This document shows positions 6,223 through 14,154 of a DNA stretch of 41,333 bases, piece after piece (positions within the stretch are counted from its first letter, which is position 1; every line of letters starts with the position of its first letter). The position numbers and the translations under genes are program-made. Under the pieces are notes generated by a model that was not told the origin of the DNA, did not search any database, and was given only the letters and a program-made list of their open reading frames with translations. The stretch is from positions 1 through 41,333 of IMG/VR virus record IMGVR_UViG_3300010160_000093; one strand, 5' to 3'. This DNA comes from a virus.

Positions 6223-7653
6223 ATGGCTGAGAAAATAACGCCCGATTTACAAGAGTTAGGTTCTACTGGTTTACGCCGTTCAGGTGGAACGGTCTTTGAA
6301 GAATTTTTAGTTAATCTGCGTGGACAACGCGGAGCAAGAATCTATCGAGAGATGGCGGACAACGACCCAACCATCGGCTCAATGTTGTATGCAATAGAAA
6401 AAGTTATTACTCGTCTTGAATGGCGTGTAGACCCTTTCTCGGATGATTCTCAAGACGGAGATATTTCTAAGGAAGATAAAGAAGTAGCAGTATTCGTAGA
6501 ATCTTGTATACATGATATGAGCGAGTCTTGGGACTCTGCTCTATCTCAAATACTTTCAATGCTTGTCTTTGGTTTTTCATATCATGAGATTGTTTACAAA
6601 ATCCGTGAGGGTGATAGCAAAAACCCACAGCGTAAATCTAAATATAATGATGGTCGTATTGGTTGGCGCAAAATGCCTATTCGCGCCCAAGAAACTTTAT
6701 TCCGTTGGGAAATGGATGACGATGGCGGTATTCAAGCCATGGTTCAAGTAGACCCATCAGCGGGTGGTATCCATACAATTCCAATTGAGAAGGCTTTGTT
6801 ATTCCGTACCCATACACAAAAGAATAACCCTGAAGGTCGTTCTATTCTTCGTAACGCTTATCGCTCTTGGTACTTCAAGCGTCGTATTGAAGAGATTGAA
6901 GCAATCGGTATTGAGCGTGACTTAGCAGGTCTACCAGTTGCTTATGTACCACCTGAGTTCCTTTCATCATCAGCAACAGCCGAGCAAGCCTCAGTTCTTG
7001 CATCAATCCAAAGCATCGTTACTTCTATTAAGCGTAATGAGCAAGAAGGAATCATTATGCCCTCGATGTATGACGACCAAGGACACAAAGTATTTGATTT
7101 AGTTCTTTTATCTTCAGGCGGTTCTCGTCAGTTTGATACAGACAAAGTTATCCAGCGTTATGACCAAAGAATTGCAATGTCAATCCTTTCTGACTTTATT
7201 CTCCTTGGCTCTGACCGAGTTGGTTCCTACGCCCTTGGAACTTCCAAAATGGATTTGTGGTCGATGTCAGTTGATGCAATTGCTAAAAGTATTGCTGAAG
7301 TAATTAACCAACACGCTATTCCTCGTTTATTAAAACTAAATGGCATGGATGTTGCTCGCGCTCCTTATCTAACTTATGGTGAAGTAAGCCATGTTGATTT
7401 GAATGAGATTGCTGGATTTGTTGGCAACTTGGTACAAACAGGTGCAATAGTTCCTGACCCTAAGTTAGAAGAGTATCTACGCGACCTCGCTGGATTACCA
7501 CCTGCCGAACATGATGGACAGAATTTTGGTATGCCTCCTATGCCTGAAGGCGCTGGAGTTCCTCCTATGCCTGAAGAACCCGATGGCGCTGGTGAGGAAG
7601 AATTACCACCTGCTCCAACTACGGAGGCTCCGAAACTCCCTGAAGTTGGTTAA
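6223..7653 (+). CDS. Portal protein, DUF935/Mu gp29-like
   Basis: 476 residues, ATG after GAGGG. Diagnostic stretches: DNDPTIGSMLYAIEKVITRLEWRV, LVFGFSYHEIVYK, IEKALLFRTHTQKNNPEGRSILRNAYRSWYFKR (key residues N-P-E-G-x-S), ERDLAGLPVAYVP, and LLGSDRVGSYALGTSKMDLW. This is the DUF935-type portal pattern. It would form the dodecameric ring at one capsid vertex for DNA passage and head-tail joining. The C-terminal 50 residues are a Pro/Met/Glu-rich tail (MPPMPEGAGVPPMPEEP). The MuF gene follows directly. The terminase that would bind this portal was not seen in the window. Confidence 0.9.
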   Translation: MAEKITPDLQELGSTGLRRSGGTVFEEFLVNLRGQRGARIYREMADNDPTIGSMLYAIEKVITRLEWRVDPFSDDSQDGDISKEDKEVAVFVESCIHDMSESWDSALSQILSMLVFGFSYHEIVYKIREGDSKNPQRKSKYNDGRIGWRKMPIRAQETLFRWEMDDDGGIQAMVQVDPSAGGIHTIPIEKALLFRTHTQKNNPEGRSILRNAYRSWYFKRRIEEIEAIGIERDLAGLPVAYVPPEFLSSSATAEQASVLASIQSIVTSIKRNEQEGIIMPSMYDDQGHKVFDLVLLSSGGSRQFDTDKVIQRYDQRIAMSILSDFILLGSDRVGSYALGTSKMDLWSMSVDAIAKSIAEVINQHAIPRLLKLNGMDVARAPYLTYGEVSHVDLNEIAGFVGNLVQTGAIVPDPKLEEYLRDLAGLPPAEHDGQNFGMPPMPEGAGVPPMPEEPDGAGEEELPPAPTTEAPKLPEVG

Positions 7654-7655
7654 AG

Positions 7656-8672
7656 ATGGCGTTACATTTTGTTCATCCTTTTGAAAAGGCGCGAAACAAA
7701 AGAGTTCCGCTAACACCTCAAGAACAAGAACTTGCTCGTACTTTGTATCAATCAATTCAACGAGCGACGGATAAAATCTCAATGAAACAACTTGAGTCCT
7801 TGCTTCGCAATATGAACCCTGAAACTTTGGAGCGTTTGTTAGCGGGCATAACTATTGCTAATCAAAAAAACATTAGAGATTCCCTCCTTAACTCAATTGA
7901 TATTGGTGGTAAAGATGCCATCAAACAAATTCAAAAGATTGCTCCTAAGTTATCCCTTCCAGCCTTTACACCTTCTAAAGTAAAGATAGAAAATAGACCA
8001 GCATTGGCTAACCTTGAGTTCACAAAAATTCCTATATGGGCGCAACCAAAACCACCTAAAGTGGAATTTACTATGTCTTTTAATAAAACAAACCCAAACT
8101 CTTTAGCCTTTGCTCAACGCCGTGCTGGAGAACTTGTAACCTCAATTGATGCGCTAACCCGTCTCTCAGTTCGCAAAGCAATTATTGATGCTTTCAATGA
8201 GGGCTTAGATTACAGAGCAACAGCCCGAAGAATTAAAAGTGTTGTAGGACTACATCCAAGATTTGCTGATGCAGTAACTAACTTTGAAAAAAAAGAATAT
8301 GCCCGATTAGTTAAAAGCGGAATAAAAGAAGAAGCCGCTCGCGCTAAAGCAATCGAACGCTCTACCCGTTATTCAGATTCTCTTAAGAGCAAGAGAGCCA
8401 CAATGATTGCTCGCACAGAGATTCAAATTGCTCAAAACGAGGGACGCCAAGAGGGATGGAACCAAGCGGCAGAGCAAGGTTATGTAGATGTTGAATCACA
8501 AAAGATGTGGGTTATTGCTCAAGACGAACGCACTTGCCCTATTTGTATTGAACTAGATGGCGAGATAGTTCCTTGGGATGGAACATTTTCTAGCGGTGAT
8601 GAAACTCCAGGAAGAGTTCACCCTAATTGCCGTTGCGTCATGGTAATCATTCCACCTGAGAGACGCTCATGA
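7656..8672 (+). CDS. MuF-like minor head protein
   Basis: 338 residues. The C-terminal half is the Phage Mu F domain: SVRKAIIDAFNEGLDYRATARRI, ARTEIQIAQNEGRQEGWNQA, and the Cys/His signature QDERTCPICIELDG ... GRVHPNCRCVMV at residues about 285-330, likely a metal-binding site. The N-terminal half is helical. MuF proteins sit on the portal inside the head in few copies, and in other phages carry fused toxin domains that are ejected with DNA. Here MuF has no fused effector, but the next three large ORFs encode enzyme-like domains, as if the cargo had been split off. ATGA overlap with the next gene supports co-production. Confidence 0.88.
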   Translation: MALHFVHPFEKARNKRVPLTPQEQELARTLYQSIQRATDKISMKQLESLLRNMNPETLERLLAGITIANQKNIRDSLLNSIDIGGKDAIKQIQKIAPKLSLPAFTPSKVKIENRPALANLEFTKIPIWAQPKPPKVEFTMSFNKTNPNSLAFAQRRAGELVTSIDALTRLSVRKAIIDAFNEGLDYRATARRIKSVVGLHPRFADAVTNFEKKEYARLVKSGIKEEAARAKAIERSTRYSDSLKSKRATMIARTEIQIAQNEGRQEGWNQAAEQGYVDVESQKMWVIAQDERTCPICIELDGEIVPWDGTFSSGDETPGRVHPNCRCVMVIIPPERRS

Positions 8673-10417
8673 GTATCACTATCACATTTCCTATTGGATA
8701 TAAGCCAGTTCTAAAACACGGCGACCATGACCAAAGTTCTCATGGCTCATGGGCTACGGGAACAATTAGTGATGTGAAGTCCGAAACTATTCCTACAAGC
8801 GAATTAGGTCGAGGAAAAATTAGTGGAGAAATAATCTCAGCAAAAATAACTGTTCAAAATGAAGGTTTTAACATCTCTCAAATAAATGAAAAATATGATG
8901 ATGGTGTAGCGGTAATGAATTTATCTTTGAAAGATAGTGAAAATAGAAACATTGGTCGTCTATCAGCCTCCAATCAATTTGTGTCAAACAAAGAATACGC
9001 AAAAATAGGTTATGTAGAAGTCCGAACAAACTATCAGCGCAAAGGCATAGCAACTGCAATGCTTAATTTTGCTCGTAAAAATATGATAGATGGAATTGAA
9101 ATCCGCCACGACTGGAATATGTTATCTCCTTCAGGTAAGGCTTGGGCAGATGTAACTAAACATGGTGACCATGACCAATCAAGTCATGGCTCATGGGCGC
9201 ACGGAAATTCTGCTCTACAAGCAGAGTATTCAAGATTAAAAGAAGGCGGAATAATAGAAAGCGGAAAATATATTGCTGAATATGACTCCGTAGTAACATC
9301 ACGCTTTGACCCATCTAAATTTAGTAGACCCTTTGACCCAAGAGCGCTTACCAATGACGCCGCTTCACATTCAGGTCCTCAATTACGAGACATAATTCAA
9401 AGGCTTATAGATAGAAATGAATATACTCCTGAAATGCAAAGTAAAATAGAAGAAATTTCTAAAAAATTTTTAACAGCCGATATGGACAAAGTTCAAACTT
9501 ATTTTGAACTTGAGGCAGGAAAACAAAATTTAGGCGCAACAAATTCTAAAGTTTATGTTGCGGGTCAAACGCAAAGATTATCAAATTATCTTGACGCAAA
9601 TAACGCAGAGGTTAGATATGAAATGGCAAAAGCCATTCATCCTCTTCTTGACGAACTACGAGGTGGTCAATTAGGTAACTATTTAGAAAATCACAAACGA
9701 GTGACAGAAGAAATTAGTAGCAATGTTTCTAAAGGATTTCCAGTTATAGCCATTGATTCAAGGGACTTTGAAAAAGTATTAAAGGATGGTAGGTTTAAGT
9801 CACAATTTGAGTCAAATAAAAGTGGGGGAATGTACGATAGAAGCAAAAGAAAACTTGAAGAAGTGGAACAAGGAATTCCCGTGAATAGTAAATTAAGTGA
9901 TAGACCAATTTACGGATACCTTGCAAGCCAATTATCTGTTGATGAAAATTCTGCAAGAGATGTAAATAATGAAAAACCTACTAATACATTTACCGTAAAC
10001 ACAAGTCGGGTAGAACAATATGGCGATTTAAGGGTATTGTTAAATGATGATGTAAAAGAAAGAACAACATATACTTTAAGAGATTCTTTACATACAGGCT
10101 CACTTCCACAACCCTTGTCCGAGAAAGTGACTAGAGATAATCTTGTAACTGCGGGTCTACATGCAAGGAGTTCTTGGGGAAGTAGTGGTAAACACACAAG
10201 TGAGTACGCCGAAGTACAAATTAGAAATGGTGTAAAAGTCTCAGATATTAAACAAATTTATATTGTTGGTTCTCAAAGTAGTGACTCACAAGATAGAGAG
10301 CGTCGGGTGAGTGAGGTCAAAAATATGTTGAATGCTTCAGGTAATAAAAATTTAATAAACAAAGTAGAATTTTTACCAGCGGAAAAAGACAAATATCGAG
10401 ACGATTGGTCAGATTAA
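8669..10417 (+). CDS. Two-tag putative cargo: GNAT-like domain plus DUF3626-like domain
   Basis: 582 residues. Order: tag 1 (residues 16-31, after KPVL); a GNAT acetyltransferase-like domain at about 40-160 (EYAKIGYVEVRTNYQRKG and IATAMLNFARK match the acetyl-CoA loop R/Q-x-x-G-x-A region); tag 2 (164-179); a helical region; and a C-terminal domain at about 365-575 with KDGRFKSQFES, SKLSDRPIYGYLA, VEQYGDLRVLLNDDVKERTTYTLRDSL and YAEVQIRNGVKVSDIKQIYI. That last domain resembles DUF3626-type proteins of phages and toxins; a link to ADP-ribosyltransferases is possible but uncertain. ATGA coupling to MuF suggests a virion protein. GNAT enzymes acetylate amines; the target here is unknown. Confidence 0.7.
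   Translation: MSITITFPIGYKPVLKHGDHDQSSHGSWATGTISDVKSETIPTSELGRGKISGEIISAKITVQNEGFNISQINEKYDDGVAVMNLSLKDSENRNIGRLSASNQFVSNKEYAKIGYVEVRTNYQRKGIATAMLNFARKNMIDGIEIRHDWNMLSPSGKAWADVTKHGDHDQSSHGSWAHGNSALQAEYSRLKEGGIIESGKYIAEYDSVVTSRFDPSKFSRPFDPRALTNDAASHSGPQLRDIIQRLIDRNEYTPEMQSKIEEISKKFLTADMDKVQTYFELEAGKQNLGATNSKVYVAGQTQRLSNYLDANNAEVRYEMAKAIHPLLDELRGGQLGNYLENHKRVTEEISSNVSKGFPVIAIDSRDFEKVLKDGRFKSQFESNKSGGMYDRSKRKLEEVEQGIPVNSKLSDRPIYGYLASQLSVDENSARDVNNEKPTNTFTVNTSRVEQYGDLRVLLNDDVKERTTYTLRDSLHTGSLPQPLSEKVTRDNLVTAGLHARSSWGSSGKHTSEYAEVQIRNGVKVSDIKQIYIVGSQSSDSQDRERRVSEVKNMLNASGNKNLINKVEFLPAEKDKYRDDWSD
8714..8761 (+). repeat. KHGDHDQSSHGSWA tag, copy 1
   Basis: Codes for KHGDHDQSSHGSWATG at residues 16-31 of the 8669 ORF, right after KPVL. 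The DNA shares a 38-base identical core with copy 3 (10616), which points to recent duplication or recombination. Confidence 0.85.
9158..9205 (+). repeat. KHGDHDQSSHGSWA tag, copy 2
   Basis: Codes for KHGDHDQSSHGSWAHG at residues 164-179 of the same ORF, exactly between the GNAT-like domain and the second half. The codons differ synonymously from copy 1, so the protein sequence is what is kept. Confidence 0.85.
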
Positions 10418-12436
10418 ATGAACAATACATTAAATATAGAAAAAGGTACTGTTCTATACAAACGCTCAGATGGTAGCGAAATTTTATTCACAAGAACAAA
10501 TGATGAAGATTTTTACGCTTCTGTCCGTAATCCAAATGGAAAAGTTTTTGAAGAACAATTACTTGGGTCAATACTTCGTAGAGGCGATTGGGAAGCAACC
10601 TATGAAATTGTAGAAAAGCACGGCGACCATGACCAAAGTTCTCATGGCTCATGGGCGCAGGGAGTCCAAGTAGCCCCTGAGATTGTCCGCTCGACGCTTG
10701 AGAGGGTCAAAGAGAATGGCGGTCTCTCAGTCAGCCTCAAGGACGGTTCTGAGCCTACTAAGGGCTTTATGGTTGCCAAAGGCAAGAAGTTTGCGGCGAT
10801 AGTCAAGGCTGATGACTTTTTTGATGAGGCTAAAGGCGCTGAGATTCTTTCTTCCTACATGAAGCAACATAAATCAGAGTTCAATAATTCGAATAACTAC
10901 CTAGGGTTATGGCATAATACGAACGATGGACAGGTCTACCTTGATGTATCAGAAAACATTAAGGACGAGGGAGAGGCTATCTCTCGGGGTCGTGAAAGAG
11001 ACCAAATCTCAATTTGGGATGTAGCAAACTTCAAAGAAATAGAAACAGGAGGAACAGGTGGCATCGAAAAAACTCGAAGCGGTACAACTGCCCGATATGT
11101 CGAACATGACAGACGAACAGATAGACGCTTACGCCAAAGAGATTTGGGCAAAGTTAGCAAAACCCTCAAAGTAATTTATTTTGATTATGGGTTAAAACCC
11201 GTACTAAAACACGGTGAGCATGACCAGTCCGAACACGGTAACTGGGCTAGAGGTTATACGGCTGATGAAGTTGCTCGTATTGAATCAATGGCTACTGTTG
11301 GACCGTCGGCTAAAGATATTTTACAAGCCATCAAACCAAAAACATATAGCGATAATCAATTAAGTGAGTATGTGGAACAAGACGGCGATTTGTATGCAGA
11401 TGCAACCCAAGGTATTGATGGCAAAGTTGCCGAAAGTCTTGCATCGCTTCAAGCAGAATTTCCAAACCGTGAATATACCGAACAAGAAAAAAATGATATT
11501 TTTGAAAGAGTACAAAGTGAAATGATTGAAAATTATGTTGATGGTCAAAGAGAATCATTAACAGAATACGCTATGGCTGTTGAGGGTTATGAGCCAATAA
11601 ACACCGACGATTTAGTTGGACCTCTTAATGATGTATTTGTAGTTAGTCAAACAGGGACAAGTTTAACTGGAGATACGGTTACCTTAGAGTCAAGAATTGA
11701 AAATGTATACAAGGATGGAAATGAATTAAGAGTGCAAGGCTCAATTTACAATGGAGAGGGTGAACAAGTTGGAGAAATATCTCGCACATTTTTTGAAAAA
11801 AACGGCACACTCAATGTTGAGCATGGACTTTTATGGATTTATGAGGAAGAAAATAAAGGGACTGGTTTTGGCAAAGAATTTATTCAACAGACTGAGGCTT
11901 GGTATACAGCAAAAGGTTTAGGTTACATTGAAATAAAATCAACCGCTCAGGATGGCGCTCGACATTGGGCTAGAGCAGGTTATGATTTTGCGCCAAATAA
12001 AGTAGGAGAAAATCTTGACACAATTTCCCAAAGGGTTGCTTCTATGGACGATGAAGAAAGTGGTTGGTTCGCAAAAGGTTCTGCCGAACGAGCAGAATTT
12101 GATTCTTTAATGTCAAGAGCAACAAATGATTATTCTCCATATTTTGAAGATGAGAGTGGATATAAATACCCTGCTTTTGGCTCAGTCAAAAATTTCACAG
12201 ACGAAGATTTTCCATTACCTGCTCATTTTGCAAACATTGGATATTCAAAAAAAATAGAAGAAGAAACTGGAACTTGGGCTGGTAAAGAATTGATGTATAA
12301 CCTCAAAGTAAGTTATGTTAAATCTTTGACTGCTGAGGGTCAGAAACTTCTTGAAGGTCCTATTGACCACGATGGAGATGGTGTAATTTACGATGGGACA
12401 GCCCGTGAAAAACCAGCGCCTAGCAAAAAGAACTAA
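10418..12436 (+). CDS. Two-tag putative cargo, probable fusion of two genes
   Basis: 672 residues as one open frame. Residues 67-82: tag copy 3. Residues about 84-215: a domain with NYLGLWHNTNDGQVYLDVSE and RDQISIWDVANFKEIETGG, known to me from actinophage head regions (LPD-like). Residues 264-279: tag copy 4, preceded by YGLKPVL as in the 8669 ORF start. Residues about 400-530: a GNAT-like domain (WIYEEENKGTGFGKEFI, HWARAGYDF). The end is DHDGDGVIYDGT, an EF-hand-like loop. Between 11067 and 11174 the frame is Arg-rich and unlike its neighbours, while the +1 frame reads a natural-looking C terminus, so this may be two genes (10418-11174 and about 11174-12436). The start has no Shine-Dalgarno and follows the previous stop directly. 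Confidence 0.65.
   Translation: MNNTLNIEKGTVLYKRSDGSEILFTRTNDEDFYASVRNPNGKVFEEQLLGSILRRGDWEATYEIVEKHGDHDQSSHGSWAQGVQVAPEIVRSTLERVKENGGLSVSLKDGSEPTKGFMVAKGKKFAAIVKADDFFDEAKGAEILSSYMKQHKSEFNNSNNYLGLWHNTNDGQVYLDVSENIKDEGEAISRGRERDQISIWDVANFKEIETGGTGGIEKTRSGTTARYVEHDRRTDRRLRQRDLGKVSKTLKVIYFDYGLKPVLKHGEHDQSEHGNWARGYTADEVARIESMATVGPSAKDILQAIKPKTYSDNQLSEYVEQDGDLYADATQGIDGKVAESLASLQAEFPNREYTEQEKNDIFERVQSEMIENYVDGQRESLTEYAMAVEGYEPINTDDLVGPLNDVFVVSQTGTSLTGDTVTLESRIENVYKDGNELRVQGSIYNGEGEQVGEISRTFFEKNGTLNVEHGLLWIYEEENKGTGFGKEFIQQTEAWYTAKGLGYIEIKSTAQDGARHWARAGYDFAPNKVGENLDTISQRVASMDDEESGWFAKGSAERAEFDSLMSRATNDYSPYFEDESGYKYPAFGSVKNFTDEDFPLPAHFANIGYSKKIEEETGTWAGKELMYNLKVSYVKSLTAEGQKLLEGPIDHDGDGVIYDGTAREKPAPSKKN
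10616..10663 (+). repeat. KHGDHDQSSHGSWA tag, copy 3
   Basis: Codes for KHGDHDQSSHGSWAQG at residues 67-82 of the 10418 ORF, between a small N-terminal domain and the LPD-like domain. Confidence 0.85.
11067..11176 (+). other. Frame anomaly: A6 run and TAATT junction
   Basis: At A6 (11067-11072) a +1 shift, or one A fewer, would continue the upstream domain as 33 residues including MTDEQIDAYAKEIWAKLA and stop at TAA 11172-11174. That TAA overlaps ATT 11174-11176, where the second tag domain could start, like the TAATG junctions elsewhere. The zero frame instead reads through as an Arg-rich linker. Either a fused gene created by a one-base change, or programmed frameshifting, or a homopolymer sequence error. 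Confidence 0.5.
11207..11254 (+). repeat. KHGEHDQSEHGNWA tag, copy 4
   Basis: Codes for KHGEHDQSEHGNWARG, a variant with E, E and N substitutions, at residues 264-279 of the 10418 ORF. It is preceded by KPVL as in copy 1, which suggests a former N terminus. Confidence 0.8.
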
Positions 12437-12455
12437 ACTGGGGTATAATTAGATT
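12437..12455 (+). promoter_or_regulatory. Leaderless promoter with ACTGGGGT box, before ATG 12456
   Basis: ACTGGGGT (12437-12444) overlaps TATAAT (12444-12449), followed by exactly six bases (TAGATT) and ATG 12456. No Shine-Dalgarno. The box is the inverted AACCCCAGT motif and would place a bound regulator over the -10. Confidence 0.65.
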
Positions 12456-12611
12456 ATGAATAGACGAGAGAAACAAAAGGCTATCCAAGAGGCTTATTCC
12501 AAGTGGTCTGAAAAGGTTGAGTTCACTTCTGAGACTGGTGCTTCAAATGAGGATGAGTCAAAGATTATGGAAGAAATTTCAACCATACTTCAAGGAAATA
12601 AACCCCAGTAA
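12456..12611 (+). CDS. Small leaderless protein, unknown
   Basis: 51 residues: a basic start (MNRREKQKAIQEAYSKW), acidic middle (TSETGASNEDESK) and a final helix. Predicted leaderless start. It separates the two large cargo ORFs and has its own promoter, so it may be an independent regulator, or an immunity or chaperone partner for the RelA/SpoT-like protein next to it. That pairing is inference from position only. AACCCCAGT overlaps its stop codon. Confidence 0.55.
   Translation: MNRREKQKAIQEAYSKWSEKVEFTSETGASNEDESKIMEEISTILQGNKPQ
12601..12609 (+). promoter_or_regulatory. AACCCCAGT box
   Basis: Exact copy of the nonamer found at 3065 and 28583. Here it overlaps the stop of the 12456 gene and lies 15 bases upstream of the -10 box of the 12637 gene, close to where a -35 element or an activator/repressor site would be. 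Confidence 0.45.
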
Positions 12612-12624
12612 TAATACCATCCGC

Positions 12625-12636
12625 TATTCTTAACAC
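12625..12636 (+). promoter_or_regulatory. Leaderless promoter, TATTCT six bases before ATG 12637
   Basis: TATTCT (12625-12630), TAACAC, ATG. No Shine-Dalgarno. Same geometry as 4716, 6059 and 12456. The RelA/SpoT-like cargo gene would therefore be transcribed apart from the upstream head genes. Confidence 0.6.
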
Positions 12637-14154
12637 ATGGCGGATATTGCACCCAAACTAATTCATCTAAGCGCTGAGGAACTACTCGCGCTCCACACGA
12701 ATGTCCATAAATCAGCGTCTCCCTCCTCGGCTGAAATCGAGGTTCATCACACCATTCTTAATGAGATGGCTAGACGCAAGATGGAACGCCCAAAGGATGA
12801 TTGGGATAATTACGAGATTCTAATTGATTCAATCGATGATGTAGACCTAACCTCAATTGCTGGATTGCCAGCCGAGACAGTCCTAGATGTAATCAAATCA
12901 ACGGGCGATACCGTGGGTAACATCAAAACTTTCTTTACTGTCAATGGTTATCAAATGCGAATTGAGCAAGTTGCAAAAGCCGAGGATAGTTTTACTCCTC
13001 CTCAATCAGTAAGAGATGCGGCGCAACGAGCAATTGAATGGATTGATAAAGGTTTTGCTGGCGGTGGATTTACTTCAGTCGGTAGAACTAGAGCGGGTCA
13101 ATTAGCCCGTGGTGAAAGTGTTTCTATCGAAACCTTGAAACGAATGAAATCTTTTCTTTCTCGACATAAAGTTGATGGACAAGCCCTCGGATTTAATCGT
13201 GGTGAAAAAGGATTCCCTAGCGCTGGTCGAGTGTCATGGGACGCTTGGGGCGGAGATGCTGGATTCGCTTGGGCAGAATCAATGGTGGAAAAATATGAAA
13301 ACGAAGTTAAAAAACACGGAGATGGTGACCAATCCGCACATGGAAGTTGGGCTACTGGAACTAGCGGTGGAGAAGATAAGGGTTCGACTGGTCGCCCCGC
13401 TATGGCACCTGATATTGCTCCCAAACAAGGACAATCTAAAGAAGCCATTAGAGAAGCCCAAAGATTAAGAAAAGATGCCGAGGCAGTCGAGCCAGTTATT
13501 ACTGGATTGATGGAAGGTATTGCAAAAACAATCGGCGCTGATTTTCCTGAAATCGATGGCAAGAGTTCGCTTACAGAAAGATTAAAGTCCACAGATTCAC
13601 TCGCTCGCAAAATTGATGCCGATGCAGAGAAAGACCATCGCGGCGATAGAGAGAAAGCGGCAAACGCAATCTCTGATGCGGTTCGTTATACACTCAATGT
13701 TGATGATAATAATTATGCAGACGGTGTTGAAAAAACAATCAACGCGGTAGAACAAACTGGTTGGAAAGTTGAATCGGTTAAAAACTTTTGGCAAGCAGGT
13801 GACCCTTACGATGGCACTAATATCAAGTTGAGTAAAGATGGCGTCAAGGTAGAACTACAACTTCATACTCCAACCTCTCACAAAGTCAAAGAAGTAGATT
13901 TACACGATGACTACGAGGTGTATCGAAAATCTACAAATAACACAGAGCGCCAAGCAATGTGGGACAGAATGGTAGACAAGGCTAAAGCAATCCCTAGACC
14001 AGCAAACATGGCAAAACTGCTGACCATCGGAACGCTTGTAACGCAGACTTTTGAGACCGCTCAACAAGCAGGTTTGGTAAAATCAACGGGGGTTGATATA
14101 ATGTGGAGAATAACGAGAGGAGGTACAGCCGTATGCGATATTTTGCAAAACTAG
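12637..14154 (+). CDS. Putative cargo with divergent RelA/SpoT-like synthetase domain
   Basis: 505 residues. Residues about 126-222 hold a conserved phage head-region domain (SVRDAAQRAIEWIDKGFAGG, RMKSFLSRH, AWGGDAGFAWAESMV). Tag copy 5 is at 226-241. Residues about 300-440 look like a RelA/SpoT nucleotide synthetase fold: SLTERLKSTDSLARKI (ATP site region), AISDAVRYT in place of I-x-D-x-x-G-x-R, GDPYDGTNIKL, and KVELQLHTPTSHKVKE, the counterpart of E-x-Q-x-R-T. Such domains make (p)ppGpp or (p)ppApp; related toxins deplete ATP. The divergent motifs leave the activity open. It overlaps the protease gene by 22 bases. It is probably an internal virion effector or an infection-timed alarmone enzyme. 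Confidence 0.72.
   Translation: MADIAPKLIHLSAEELLALHTNVHKSASPSSAEIEVHHTILNEMARRKMERPKDDWDNYEILIDSIDDVDLTSIAGLPAETVLDVIKSTGDTVGNIKTFFTVNGYQMRIEQVAKAEDSFTPPQSVRDAAQRAIEWIDKGFAGGGFTSVGRTRAGQLARGESVSIETLKRMKSFLSRHKVDGQALGFNRGEKGFPSAGRVSWDAWGGDAGFAWAESMVEKYENEVKKHGDGDQSAHGSWATGTSGGEDKGSTGRPAMAPDIAPKQGQSKEAIREAQRLRKDAEAVEPVITGLMEGIAKTIGADFPEIDGKSSLTERLKSTDSLARKIDADAEKDHRGDREKAANAISDAVRYTLNVDDNNYADGVEKTINAVEQTGWKVESVKNFWQAGDPYDGTNIKLSKDGVKVELQLHTPTSHKVKEVDLHDDYEVYRKSTNNTERQAMWDRMVDKAKAIPRPANMAKLLTIGTLVTQTFETAQQAGLVKSTGVDIMWRITRGGTAVCDILQN
13312..13359 (+). repeat. KHGDGDQSAHGSWA tag, copy 5
   Basis: Codes for KHGDGDQSAHGSWATG at residues 226-241 of the 12637 ORF, exactly between its N-terminal phage domain and the RelA/SpoT-like half. 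Confidence 0.85.
14097..14102 (+). promoter_or_regulatory. Internal promoter before the protease gene
   Basis: Consensus TATAAT preceded by CGGGGGTTGA lies inside the end of the cargo ORF. A transcript starting near 14109 would carry GAGAGGAGG (14115-14123) and ATG 14133. It would give the protease and scaffold genes a supply independent of the cargo promoter. Confidence 0.45.

Noticed and set aside
13098-13610. 170-codon minus-strand frame
   Set aside because: Opposes the well-supported cargo gene, and shows no motif or ribosome site.
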